The notes beneath the pieces are model-generated. The model ran no database searches. It was not told the DNA's origin and was given only the letters and a program-made list of their open reading frames with translations. From positions 6,223,501-6,287,500 of the forward strand of contig NZ_CP029562.1 of assembly GCF_004136315.1 (NCBI RefSeq): a stretch of 64,000 nt of DNA, given 5' to 3'. A program made the translations under genes and the position numbers. Origin of the DNA: Mesorhizobium sp. Pch-S (GTDB lineage: Bacteria > Pseudomonadota > Alphaproteobacteria > Rhizobiales > Rhizobiaceae). Shown one piece after another: positions 47,289 to 56,234 of the stretch (positions are counted from its first letter, which is position 1; every line of letters begins with the position of its first letter).

Positions 47289-47966
47289 ATGAGAATTCTT
47301 CTGGTCGAAGATGATGAACAGATCAGCCAGTACATCCAGAACGGACTGAAATCGTCCGGCCATGTCGTCGACATCCTGAGCGACGGGCGCGACGCCCTGT
47401 CGGTAGGACTGCGTGAGCCCTTCGATGTGGCAATCATCGACCGGATGATCCCGGGGCTTGATGGTCTTTCGCTCGTGCGCGGTCTGCGCGGCGCGGGTGG
47501 CAAGGTTCCGATCATCTTCCTGACCTCGATGGGCGGAGTCAACGATCGCGTTGAAGGTCTGGAGGCCGGTGCCGACGACTATCTGGTCAAGCCGTTTGCG
47601 TTTTCGGAACTGCTGGCAAGGGTGAATGCCCTGTCGCGCCGTCCGCCGATCACCGCCGGCAAAGCCAAGCTGCGCGTGGCGGATCTGGAACTGGATCTGT
47701 TCAGCCGGCTGGCCAGCAGAGGCGGCACGAGCATCGAATTGCTGCCGCGCGAATTCGCCCTGCTTGAACTCCTGATGCGCAACGAAGGCCGTATCCTGAC
47801 AAAGACGATGCTGCTGGAGCGCATCTGGAACTTCAATTTCGATCCGCAGAGCACGGTCGTGGAAACCCATATCAGCCGCTTGCGCGCCAAGATCGACAAG
47901 CCCTTCGACGTGCCGCTGCTGCACAATACGCGCAACACCGGCTACAGCATTCATGGCCAACGCTAG
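47289..47966 (+). CDS. OmpR-family response regulator
   Basis: A 225-residue regulator. The receiver domain (1-115) has the acidic pocket E-D-D, the phospho-acceptor Asp51 in A-I-I-D-R-M-I-P-G, the Thr/Ser position in F-L-T-S-M and Lys in Y-L-V-K-P-F. The C-terminal winged helix (130-225) has L-L-P-R-E-F-A-L-L-E-L-L and T-H-I-S-R-L-R-A-K-I-D. Proximity to the copper cluster and a linked kinase make it a candidate metal-responsive regulator (CusR/CopR type), but rhizobial envelope or pH regulators have the same fold. It overlaps the kinase gene by 14 bases. Confidence 0.93.
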   Translation: MRILLVEDDEQISQYIQNGLKSSGHVVDILSDGRDALSVGLREPFDVAIIDRMIPGLDGLSLVRGLRGAGGKVPIIFLTSMGGVNDRVEGLEAGADDYLVKPFAFSELLARVNALSRRPPITAGKAKLRVADLELDLFSRLASRGGTSIELLPREFALLELLMRNEGRILTKTMLLERIWNFNFDPQSTVVETHISRLRAKIDKPFDVPLLHNTRNTGYSIHGQR

Positions 47967-49311
47967 CATAACGCGCAGTACGTCAATCCGACTCGCCGCC
48001 TTTTACATCTCGCTTTTCCTGCTGTCGTTTCTGGGCGCCAATGCGGTGGGTTACAATATGGTTGCCTCCTATCTCTACGAGCGCCTGGACTCGAACGTGA
48101 TGGAGCGATTCAGGGAGATCGAGACCGCCTACGACAAGAACGGGATTGATGGCGCTGCCGCCATGATCCGAAGCCATGGTCCGGCGATACGTGGTCAGGA
48201 AACGCTCTATACCCTCAAGGATTCTGGCGACACCGTCCTGGTCGGAAACATCGACATGGTTGACGTGCCGCCAGGTTTCTCGACACGGGCGCCCACGAGC
48301 CACGACAAGCCCCCGACCAATTATCGGCTCTATCGCAGGAACCTCGACCAGTACGACCTGACCGTCGGCGTCAGCTACGACGATACCAACCGCCTGCGCT
48401 GGATCGCACTTGTGAGTTTCGGATGGGCGACGGCCATTGTCCTGGCAGCCGGCCTGGGTGGCGGCGCAATACTCGCCTTCCGCACGCGTCGCCGGATAGC
48501 CAGATTCTCGGAGGCCATGAAGGCCGTCGGCGCTGGTGCACTTGCCACCCGACTGCCGATTTCGAGGCGCCATGACGACATCGACGCTCTGGCAATCGAG
48601 GTCAACGACGCGCTGGGGCAATTGCAGGCAAGTGTCGCGGCCATGACCCAGGTCACGACCGATATCGCCCACGATCTCAAAACGCCCATCGGACGGCTAT
48701 ACCTGACGCTTGAGGCAGCTTCCGAAAGCAGGGATCAGGCATCGGCGCTACCGCTTATCGAACGAGCGATGAATGAAGTCGCGCGCATCACTGCGACGTT
48801 CGAGGGACTGCTGCGCATCTCCCAGATTGAATCCGGCGCACGCCGGTCGCGATTTGCCAAAGTAAACCTGACGGCGCTGGTTCGCGACATCGACGATATC
48901 TATCGCGATATTGTCGAGGACAGTGGGCGTTCGCTCCGCTTTTCAGACGACAAGCGCAACAGCTCCGCCTTCGTGTGGGGCGATGCCGATCTTCTGAAGC
49001 AGATGTGCGTCAACCTGATCGTCAATGCAATGCGTCATACACAGGCGGGCGCACGCATTGTTGTCGGCGTCAGAGTTCGGGGCGGCTCGTGCGTGGTCAT
49101 TGTCGGCGACAACGGACCTGGCATCCCCGAGCTTGAACGCCAGAAGGTATTCAAGCGCTTCTATCGGCTGGAAAAGAGCCGTACGACGGAAGGCACCGGG
49201 CTGGGGCTCAGTCTCGTCAAGGCGATAGCCGATATCCACGGCGCCAACATCTCCCTGAATGACAACAACCCGGGCCTGATCGTTTCGATTTTCTTCCCGA
49301 CCGTTCACTAG
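47953..49311 (+). CDS. Sensor histidine kinase paired with the response regulator
   Basis: A 452-residue membrane kinase. TM1 spans about 12-36, a periplasmic sensor domain of about 115 residues follows, TM2 spans about 150-172, then HAMP. The HisKA motif D-I-A-H-D-L-K-T-P-I carries His240. The ATPase domain has the N-box N-L-I-V-N-A-M-R-H-T, D-N-G-P-G-I-P and G-T-G-L-G-L-S-L. The periplasmic domain lacks the obvious Met/His clusters of CusS, so the signal is not evident. The start lies inside the regulator gene, indicating coupled synthesis. Confidence 0.93.
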   Translation: MANASITRSTSIRLAAFYISLFLLSFLGANAVGYNMVASYLYERLDSNVMERFREIETAYDKNGIDGAAAMIRSHGPAIRGQETLYTLKDSGDTVLVGNIDMVDVPPGFSTRAPTSHDKPPTNYRLYRRNLDQYDLTVGVSYDDTNRLRWIALVSFGWATAIVLAAGLGGGAILAFRTRRRIARFSEAMKAVGAGALATRLPISRRHDDIDALAIEVNDALGQLQASVAAMTQVTTDIAHDLKTPIGRLYLTLEAASESRDQASALPLIERAMNEVARITATFEGLLRISQIESGARRSRFAKVNLTALVRDIDDIYRDIVEDSGRSLRFSDDKRNSSAFVWGDADLLKQMCVNLIVNAMRHTQAGARIVVGVRVRGGSCVVIVGDNGPGIPELERQKVFKRFYRLEKSRTTEGTGLGLSLVKAIADIHGANISLNDNNPGLIVSIFFPTVH

Positions 49312-49452
49312 AGCCGCGGAACTGCTGCGCATTTTCCTGGAAAATCTCCGCCCGTGGAGGTCAGACGCACGGGCGGATAGGCAGGCATGCGTTTCGTCAT
49401 TGAGACGCTCCCTTGATAAGGCGCCGCCTTTGAGCCCGTTTGAGCCGGGATA

Positions 49453-49464
49453 TACAAATCTGTA
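49453..49464. promoter_or_regulatory. TACA-N4-TGTA operator, copy 3
   Basis: TACAAATCTGTA, flanked by AT and AT, lies between the kinase and porin genes, 233 bp before the porin start. Confidence 0.5.
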
Positions 49465-49589
49465 ATTCGGCTATTGCCTTCCCCGCTCGGTGCATCGTTT
49501 TCTCTGGAGCATCACCGACCAGAAGCCGGCAAACAAATGTTGCGAGCAGGCAACAGTTGCGGTCGTCCTGCAACACTGCGTGTCGGTCT

Positions 49590-49601
49590 TACAGATATGT
49601 A
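49590..49601. promoter_or_regulatory. TACA-N4-TGTA operator, copy 4 (best palindrome)
   Basis: TACAGATATGTA within the perfect 16-bp palindrome CTTACAGATATGTAAG (49588-49603), 96 bp upstream of the porin ATG. Copies 3 and 4 are 137 bp apart. No gene is present in 49312-49696. Confidence 0.6.
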
Positions 49602-49696
49602 AGCCTCGTGTTCGGCGCAGGAAAAACTCGTGCCCGCAGATCAATTCGGCCGCACCGACGACCGGTACGGCGTTACTCGAATTGAAAAGGTGGGAA

Positions 49697-50764
49697 ATGA
49701 AAAAATCCATTCTGTCGGCCGTACTCGCCGTGCCGGCGCTCGGTTTCAACGGTGCCTATGCCGCTGATCCGGCAGTTGTTGCCGAACCGGAACCAGCGGA
49801 ATTCGTCAAGATTTGCGACGTCTATGGCGCCGGCTTCTTCTACATCCCCGGGACCGAAACCTGTCTGAGGATCGGAGGGTACGTCCGCTACGACATCGGC
49901 TTCGGCGAAAACCTCGGTTCGGATGTCGATGGCGATGGGCTCGGCGACACCTACTACAAGCGCGCGCGCTTCTCGCTGCAGACCGATGCGCGAAGCCAGA
50001 CCGAACTCGGTACCTTGCGCGCCTATGCCAAGATCAACTTCGACCGCGACACCAATGGTTCGATCTGGAACTACAACTCGTTCGGGTCGCCGGTCGGCGA
50101 CAACATCTACATCAACGATATTTATGTGGAACTCGGCGGTTTCCGGATCGGCATGACCGACTCCGTCTTCACCACGCTGACGGACTATGCCGGAAACGTC
50201 ATCAACGATTGGCTGCTGGGCTACGGACCATTCCGTACCAACCAGGTTTCCTACACCTACACAGGCGGCAACGGCTTTGCGGCCACCGTCGCGCTGGAGC
50301 AGGGAGCAGGCTCCTACACCATCGACAACTATGTCCCCCATGTCGTCTTCGGCGGATCTTACACCCAGGGCTGGGGCAAGGTTTCGGCAGTTGGCGCCTA
50401 TGACAGCGTCAACGAGGTCTGGGCGGGCAAGGCAAGACTGGACATCAAGGCAACGGATGCCATCTCACTGTTCGTGATGGCCGGCTACAAGTCCGACAAG
50501 AACATCCAGAACTACTATGGCGACTGGGGTGGTTCATGGGCTGTCTGGGGCGGAGGCACGGCAAAGGTGAACGACAAGACCAGCCTCAATCTGCAAGTCG
50601 CCTACGACGACAGCAAGGCCTTTGCGGCGGTTGCCAATGTCTCCTATGCGGTTGTCCCAGGTTTCTACGTGACGCCTGAGGTCGTCTATACGAGCAAGCT
50701 CGACTACATAACCAACGGCAAGGGCTCTCTCGGCGGGTTCATCCGCTTCGAACGGAACTTCTAG
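49697..50764 (+). CDS. Omp2-type alphaproteobacterial porin
   Basis: A 355-residue outer-membrane porin. A signal peptide (1-22, A-Y-A-A-D-P) is followed by the family opening K-I-C-D-V-Y-G-A-G-F-F-Y-I-P-G-T-E-T-C-L-R-I-G-G-Y-V-R-Y with its Cys pair. There are many amphipathic strands, and the C-terminus ends F-I-R-F-E-R-N-F, a canonical outer-membrane sorting signal. GGTGGGAA precedes the ATG. The family forms general diffusion pores. Two operator-like palindromes upstream suggest tight regulation, which is unusual for a housekeeping porin. Confidence 0.92.
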   Translation: MKKSILSAVLAVPALGFNGAYAADPAVVAEPEPAEFVKICDVYGAGFFYIPGTETCLRIGGYVRYDIGFGENLGSDVDGDGLGDTYYKRARFSLQTDARSQTELGTLRAYAKINFDRDTNGSIWNYNSFGSPVGDNIYINDIYVELGGFRIGMTDSVFTTLTDYAGNVINDWLLGYGPFRTNQVSYTYTGGNGFAATVALEQGAGSYTIDNYVPHVVFGGSYTQGWGKVSAVGAYDSVNEVWAGKARLDIKATDAISLFVMAGYKSDKNIQNYYGDWGGSWAVWGGGTAKVNDKTSLNLQVAYDDSKAFAAVANVSYAVVPGFYVTPEVVYTSKLDYITNGKGSLGGFIRFERNF

Positions 50765-50770
50765 TCGATC

Positions 50771-50799
50771 GGCCTGCTGCCCAGAAAGGTCAGCAGGCC
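50771..50799. terminator. Hairpin between convergent porin and aapP
   Basis: Perfect 9-bp arms (GGCCTGCTG / CAGCAGGCC) with an 11-base loop, starting 6 bases after the porin stop and ending 7 bases before the aapP stop. A short TTTCC follows; likely bidirectional. Confidence 0.65.
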
Positions 50800-50805
50800 T
50801 TTCCA

Positions 50806-51597
50806 TTATCCGAGGATCTGGCTGAGGAAGAGTTTGGTGCGCTCGTGGCGGGGATGATCGAAGAACTCCACCGGCGTGTTCTCTTCCACGATCTGGCCCT
50901 GATCCATGAAGATCACGCGGTTGGCCACCTTGCGCGCGAAGCCCATCTCGTGCGTCACGCACAGCATCGTCATGCCCTCTTCGGCAAGACCGACCATCGT
51001 CTCCAGAACCTCCTTGATCATTTCCGGATCCAGCGCCGACGTCGGCTCATCGAACAGCATGATGCGCGGGTTCATGCACAGCGAACGTGCGATCGCTACG
51101 CGCTGCTGCTGGCCACCCGACAGCTGGCCCGGATACTTGTGCGCCTGCTCCGGGATCTTGACCCGCTTCAGGAAATGCATGGCCGTCTCTTCCGCCTGCT
51201 TCTTCGGGATCTTGCGCACCCAGATCGGCGCCAGCGTGCAGTTCTCCAGGATCGTCAGGTGCGGGAACAGGTTGAAGTGCTGGAACACCATGCCGACCTC
51301 GCGGCGCACTTCATCGATCTTCTTCAGATCGTTGGTCAGTTCCTTGCCGTCGACGATGATCTTGCCCTTCTGGTGCTCTTCCAGACGGTTGATGCAACGG
51401 ATCATCGTCGATTTGCCCGAGCCCGAAGGACCACAGATGACAATGCGCTCGCCACGCATCACCTTCAGATTGATGTCCTTCAGCACATGGAACTCGCCAT
51501 ACCACTTGTGCATGCCGACGATTTCGCATGCAACCGAACTGTCGGAGATCGGCGGGAGCGAAGTCTGATCGGTCGTCATATCCGAAAATGCCGTCAT
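50806..51597 (-). CDS. aapP: General L-amino acid ABC transporter ATP-binding protein
   Basis: A 263-residue ATPase of the polar amino acid transporter class. Walker A is G-P-S-G-S-G-K-S-T, the signature L-S-G-G-Q-Q-Q-R-V, and Walker [14 protein letters not shown]. The long [14 protein letters not shown] segment and the gene order mark it as AapP of the rhizobial broad-specificity amino acid system. It is last gene of the aapJQMP operon. Confidence 0.93.
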   Translation of the reverse strand: MTAFSDMTTDQTSLPPISDSSVACEIVGMHKWYGEFHVLKDINLKVMRGERIVICGPSGSGKSTMIRCINRLEEHQKGKIIVDGKELTNDLKKIDEVRREVGMVFQHFNLFPHLTILENCTLAPIWVRKIPKKQAEETAMHFLKRVKIPEQAHKYPGQLSGGQQQRVAIARSLCMNPRIMLFDEPTSALDPEMIKEVLETMVGLAEEGMTMLCVTHEMGFARKVANRVIFMDQGQIVEENTPVEFFDHPRHERTKLFLSQILG

Positions 51598-51604
51598 GGG
51601 GTGC

Positions 51605-52696
51605 TCAATGGGAAACCGGGCCGCGTCTCTCCAGGAAGTCGGCGAAACGGGCGAAGGAGAAGGATAGCGTAAAGAAGATCGCGCCGATGAAGAGGAAGGT
51701 TTCGGCAGCTGGCGAAGGCCATTCAGGATCGGCGAGCGCGGCTTTGCCGGAGCTGATCAGGTCGAACAGGCCCACCACCAGGACAAGGCTGGTGTTCTTG
51801 ATCATGACAATGATGGTGTTGGCAAGGGCCGGGATGACCACCCTGATCGCCTGCGGCAGGATGACGAGGTACTGCGTTCGCCAGAACGGCAGACCAAGCG
51901 CCGCCGCCGCCTCGTATTGACCCTTCGGGATCGCCTGAAGACCACCGCGGATCACCTCGGCGAGATACGCCGCCGCAAAGATGGTCAGCGCAACCAGGGC
52001 ACGCACGAACTTGTCGGGCAGGAGCGCCTCGGGCAGGAACAGCGGCATCATGATCGAGGCCACGAACAGGATCGAGAGCAGCGGCAGGCCACGCACGGAT
52101 TCGATCAGCACGACAGCGCCAATCCGCACCATCGGCATTGCCGAGCGCCTGGCCAGCGCAAGGAGGATGCCGATCGGGAAGGCCGTGCCGATGGCGACAA
52201 CCGTCAGGATCAATGTCACCGGCAAACCGCCCCAGGACGAGGTGGGCACCTCGACGAGGCCGAAGCCACCCCCCATCAGCCAGACGATCAGTGCGAATGC
52301 AGCAATCCACAGCGCAAGCAACCGGGCTGTCCAACTCGCCGGCCGAACAGACCAGGCCAGCAGCGCCACGATCAGCAAACAGACGATCGCAGGGCGCCAG
52401 CGTTCGTCGACCGGATAGATGCCGAAGAGCAATTGCCCGGACTTCGCATAGACAAAGCTCCAGCAAGCCCCGGTGGCTGTACGGCAGGCGTTGGGATCTG
52501 GATTGAACCACACGGCATCGATCACCAGCCAACGCAGCATGGGTGGCACTGTGACAATGAGCAAGGCGCTGAACACGAGCGTGAGGGCTGCGTTGAGCGG
52601 CGAGCCTAACAGAAGCTTGCCGAGGCGCTGCAGGGCTGCAAAGCGCATTTTGCGCGGCAGGGTCTCGGGCGGCATGGGAAGGGATACTGCCTTCAT
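51605..52696 (-). CDS. aapM: General L-amino acid ABC transporter permease AapM
   Basis: A 363-residue inner-membrane permease. The N-terminal part includes the characteristic segment with [17 protein letters not shown], conserved in AapM/BztC-type proteins. The C-terminal HisM-like domain contains the coupling loop [13 protein letters not shown]. Only 7 bases lie between its stop and the aapP start. Confidence 0.93.
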   Translation of the reverse strand: MKAVSLPMPPETLPRKMRFAALQRLGKLLLGSPLNAALTLVFSALLIVTVPPMLRWLVIDAVWFNPDPNACRTATGACWSFVYAKSGQLLFGIYPVDERWRPAIVCLLIVALLAWSVRPASWTARLLALWIAAFALIVWLMGGGFGLVEVPTSSWGGLPVTLILTVVAIGTAFPIGILLALARRSAMPMVRIGAVVLIESVRGLPLLSILFVASIMMPLFLPEALLPDKFVRALVALTIFAAAYLAEVIRGGLQAIPKGQYEAAAALGLPFWRTQYLVILPQAIRVVIPALANTIIVMIKNTSLVLVVGLFDLISSGKAALADPEWPSPAAETFLFIGAIFFTLSFSFARFADFLERRGPVSH

Positions 52697-52699
52697 GGC

Positions 52700-53815
52700 T
52701 TATCGCTCCACGATGGCGATGCGGCGATTGTACCAGTTGGCCGCGCTCGACAGGGTGAGATTGAGGGCGAGATAGACGCCAAGAATGATGAAGACGCCTT
52801 CGATCGAATGGCTGGACTTGCTGATGATGGTGTTCATGACGGCAAGGAAGTCCGGGTAGCCGACGGCAATAGCCAGGGTCGAATTCTTGACGACGTTGAT
52901 GTATTGGCTGTTGAGCGGCGGCACGATCACCCGCAGCATTTGCGGCACGACGATCAGGCGCAATATCTTACCACGCGGCAGACCGAGCGAGTTGCCGGCA
53001 TCCCATTGCCCGCGACCGACGGACAGAATGCCGCCGCGCACGATCTCCGCCACAAAGCCTGTGGTGTAGATGGTCAATCCGACGAGGATCGTGCTGAGCT
53101 CCGGCGTCAATTCCTTGCCGCCCTGGAAGTTCGAGCCGGCAAAACTTGGCCAGTCGACCGCAAAGCGCACGTCGGCCAGCCAAACCCCTGCAAGCCCTGC
53201 CACCAGGGCAGCAGGCACCATCCACGGCCGCGGCCTGGCCCTGCGCGCCGTCACCCAGGCAGCGGCCAACAAGGCAAGGGCCGCCAGGAGAATGATCAGG
53301 CCAGTCGTGCCGATATCGACGCCGATGGCGGGCACCACGAAACCGCGCATCGATGCATAGACGCCCGGCAGCGGGTTGAGCGCCTCGCCGACTGGTGGCA
53401 GCACTTTCCACCACAGGGAATAGAGAAAGATCAGCAGCACGATCGGCGGTGAGTTGCGCGCCAATTCAACCCAAACCCGGCAAGTGCCTGCAGCCAAAGG
53501 GTTGCTGCTCAGTCGGGTGATACCGACGATGAGGCCGAGCACGGACGAAAAGAGAATGACCAGGACGGAAATGAAAACCGTGTTGGCCAACCCGACGACG
53601 ATTGCCCAGTAATAGGGATCGCGCGACTTGTAGGTGAGGATCGCTTCTGAAATGACGATCCGCGACGGCGTCGTCAGAAAATCGAAACCAATCGGAATAC
53701 CTCTCGCCTTCAGATTGTCGAAGGTCGTATCCACCAGCAGGACAACGAAGGCGACGAAAGCCAGCACCAGCGCAGCCTGGATGATCGTCGATCGGGTCTT
53801 GACGTCGCTCAGCAT
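52700..53815 (-). CDS. aapQ: General L-amino acid ABC transporter permease AapQ
   Basis: A 371-residue permease with about eight membrane segments. The HisM-like core has W-V-E-L-A-R-N-S-P-P-I-V-L-L-I-F and the coupling loop D-A-G-N-S-L-G-L-P-R-G-K-I-L-R. A GAGG site precedes the ATG. The stop lies 4 bases before aapM. It forms a heterodimeric channel with AapM. Confidence 0.93.
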   Translation of the reverse strand: MLSDVKTRSTIIQAALVLAFVAFVVLLVDTTFDNLKARGIPIGFDFLTTPSRIVISEAILTYKSRDPYYWAIVVGLANTVFISVLVILFSSVLGLIVGITRLSSNPLAAGTCRVWVELARNSPPIVLLIFLYSLWWKVLPPVGEALNPLPGVYASMRGFVVPAIGVDIGTTGLIILLAALALLAAAWVTARRARPRPWMVPAALVAGLAGVWLADVRFAVDWPSFAGSNFQGGKELTPELSTILVGLTIYTTGFVAEIVRGGILSVGRGQWDAGNSLGLPRGKILRLIVVPQMLRVIVPPLNSQYINVVKNSTLAIAVGYPDFLAVMNTIISKSSHSIEGVFIILGVYLALNLTLSSAANWYNRRIAIVER

Positions 53816-53877
53816 TCCGGCCTCGCAGGTTCACAGCGTTGGGAGGTCAAGAGGAGCTGCGCCCCTCTGGATGCGGC

Positions 53878-54912
53878 TCACTCCCAGGGATAAGGATAGT
53901 TGAGACCTCCATCCTTCCAGAGCTTGTTGAGCCCCCGATCGACCTTCAACGGGCTGTCCTTGCCGAGATTGCGATCCCAGATCTCGGCGTAGTTCCCGAC
54001 CTGTTTGATGACGTTGTAGGCCCACTTGTCGTCCAGCCCGAGCGGCTTGCCAAAGCCGGCCTCCCCTCCAAGGACGCGCTTGATATCCGGCCCACCGGAA
54101 GCGAGCTTTTCATCGATGTTCTGCGATGTGATGCCATTGAGTTCCGCCCAGAACAACGCGTTCACAGTCCAGCGCACAACGTCGAAGAGCTGATCGTCGC
54201 CACGTGCCACGGCAACACCGTTAGGCTCGGCGCCATGGCCTGCCTTGATGATGTCGTAGTCGTCCGGGTTCTTGGCAACGGAGGCACGCTGGCCAGCCGC
54301 AGCGGTTCCGTCGGTGACGTAGGTGTCGCAGCGACCACCGAAGAAGGCGTCACGGGCCTGGATGGTCGAGTCGTAGTAGACCTTCTTCATGGTGATGCCA
54401 TATTCCTCCTCGGTCTCCTCGATGGCCTTTTCGGTCAGCGAACCGCCGCTCTGCAGGCATACCGTCTTGCCGTCCAGTTGCTTTGCATCGGTGATGTTGT
54501 CGGACTTGCGCACCAGAACACCATCGGTGTCGTAGAGCGTGATCCACACGAAGCGTACGACCGAGTCACGGCTGTAGGTGATCGTGGAGGTGCGCGACAG
54601 CACGTCGATCTCACCGGTCTGCAGTGCCGGGAAACGCTGGCCGGCATTCAGCGGCACGTAGCGGATCTTTTCCTTGTCGCCGAGGATTGCCGTCGCGAAG
54701 GCGCGGCAGATGTCGGAATCGAAGCCACGATAGTAACCCTTCTCGTCCGGCCGGGAGAGGCCGGGCACACCTTGGCTCGCGCCGCAGCTCAGATAGTCAC
54801 GCTCCTTGATCTTGCCGACCACGCTCTGCGCGCTGGCAGCGTTTGCGCCCGCCACGAGCCCAGCCAGGCCGAGCGCCATCACGGCAAACCGTTTGAAGTT
54901 TCTCGCACACAT
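53878..54912 (-). CDS. aapJ: General L-amino acid ABC transporter binding protein AapJ
   Basis: A 344-residue periplasmic binding protein. The signal peptide ends near residue 24 (N-A-A-S-A-Q-S). The AapJ core is R-D-Y-L-S-C-G-A-S-Q-G-V-P-G, D-S-D-I-C-R-A-F-A and the C-terminal L-N-Y-P-Y-P-W-E. The ATG at 54912 sits 7 bases from AAGGGG, while ATG 54918 almost abuts it, so the former is chosen. It follows metC by 24 bp, probably on the same transcript. Confidence 0.92.
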   Translation of the reverse strand: MCARNFKRFAVMALGLAGLVAGANAASAQSVVGKIKERDYLSCGASQGVPGLSRPDEKGYYRGFDSDICRAFATAILGDKEKIRYVPLNAGQRFPALQTGEIDVLSRTSTITYSRDSVVRFVWITLYDTDGVLVRKSDNITDAKQLDGKTVCLQSGGSLTEKAIEETEEEYGITMKKVYYDSTIQARDAFFGGRCDTYVTDGTAAAGQRASVAKNPDDYDIIKAGHGAEPNGVAVARGDDQLFDVVRWTVNALFWAELNGITSQNIDEKLASGGPDIKRVLGGEAGFGKPLGLDDKWAYNVIKQVGNYAEIWDRNLGKDSPLKVDRGLNKLWKDGGLNYPYPWE

Positions 54913-54936
54913 GTTCATTCCCCTTGTTCTTTGTTG

Positions 54937-56154
54937 TCATTGTCCGTCAGCGGCGCTGTCCTGGCTCAGAGCCAAGGCAGGTTGTTTTTTCGCGAACAGC
55001 TCGAAAGCGTGCATAAGGTCGGTCAGAAGGTCGCTTGCTGCCTCGAGACCAATCGACAGTCGCCAGACCGGACCGGGTTTCAGCCAATCGAGGCTGGTTC
55101 GCCCCTTTCGCGGGTCGTTGACCGCGATCAGCGAATGCACTCCACCCCAGCTCGCGCCAAGTTTGAACAGGCGCATGCGGTCGAGCGCTTCGGCCTGAAA
55201 CGGCGCCAGGTCAGGCCGCAGCACGAGGGAAAAAACACCTGCCGCACCCGCGAAATCCCGTTTCCAGACGCCATGCCCCGGATGCGCCGGCTGGGCCGGA
55301 TGCAGGATCTGAACGACTTCGGGTCGGGATGCCAACCAGGCCAAGATTTCTCGCGCCGTGGCATCGGCCTGTCGCATGCGGACCGGCATGGTCATCAGCC
55401 CGCGCTCGCACAGCGCGCAGTCATCCGGCGAAACCCCGTAGCCAAGGAAACGCGCTGTATCTTTCAGGCGCCTGAACAGCGCGTCGTCACGAACGGCGAC
55501 GGATCCCATCAACAGGTCGCCATGACCACCGACATGCTTGGAGAGAGCCTGCATGGAAATGTCGACGCCATGATCGAGAGGCTTGAACAGGAGATGCGAA
55601 GCCCAGGTGTTGTCGGTAGCGACAAGCGCGCCGGCTTCGTGAACAGCGGCGACAATGGCCGGCACATCCTGCACCTCGAACGTGGCGGAGCCCGGTGACT
55701 CCACCCAAACCAGTTGCGTCCTTTCATCGATGAGTCCGACAAGATCTGCGTCAAGCCGCGGATCGTAGGAAACGGTATCGATCCCCAATGGTCCAAGGAA
55801 CCGCAAGGCCATGTCGCGTGCCGGTGCATAGAGGGTCTCCGGCACGAGCACACGGTCCCCTCCCTTGCATGTCGCCATGGTCGCCAGGGTGATGGCCGCC
55901 ATGCCGGAAGGCACGACAAGCGCGCGACTGCCGCCTTCCAGCGCGGCGATGTGATCCTCCAGCTGGCGGCTCGTCGGCGTGCCGTAAAGCCCGTAGCTGA
56001 AACCGTCGTAGAGGCGTTCGGTGCGGCTTTGGAAGGCTTCCAGATTGTCGAAGACCACAGTCGACGCACGCTCGACCGACATGGCCAGCGCCCGGAAGGG
56101 CTCCCGGGAGCGTAGCGGAGGATGAATGTGTGCGGTGTCGTCCTGTCGGGTCAT
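54937..56154 (-). CDS. metC: Cystathionine beta-lyase / trans-sulfuration PLP enzyme
   Basis: A 405-residue Cys/Met-metabolism PLP enzyme that would cleave cystathionine or cysteine to ammonia, pyruvate and a thiol. The PLP lysine is in M-Q-A-L-S-K-H-V-G-G-H-G-D, and the phosphate-binding and aromatic stacking residues are in Y-G-L-Y-G-T-P-T and S-G-M-A-A-I. The ATG at 56154 has AGGG 8 bases upstream; the longer start at 56187 has none. The metC-aapJQMP arrangement is usual in rhizobia, linking amino acid import to breakdown. Confidence 0.87.
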   Translation of the reverse strand: MTRQDDTAHIHPPLRSREPFRALAMSVERASTVVFDNLEAFQSRTERLYDGFSYGLYGTPTSRQLEDHIAALEGGSRALVVPSGMAAITLATMATCKGGDRVLVPETLYAPARDMALRFLGPLGIDTVSYDPRLDADLVGLIDERTQLVWVESPGSATFEVQDVPAIVAAVHEAGALVATDNTWASHLLFKPLDHGVDISMQALSKHVGGHGDLLMGSVAVRDDALFRRLKDTARFLGYGVSPDDCALCERGLMTMPVRMRQADATAREILAWLASRPEVVQILHPAQPAHPGHGVWKRDFAGAAGVFSLVLRPDLAPFQAEALDRMRLFKLGASWGGVHSLIAVNDPRKGRTSLDWLKPGPVWRLSIGLEAASDLLTDLMHAFELFAKKQPALALSQDSAADGQ

Positions 56155-56234
56155 GGACGAAACCCTAGTCGACTCACCCATTGCCATCTATGGCCATGAC
56201 GATAGAGTTCATCCACTTATGATATGAGCTGTTC

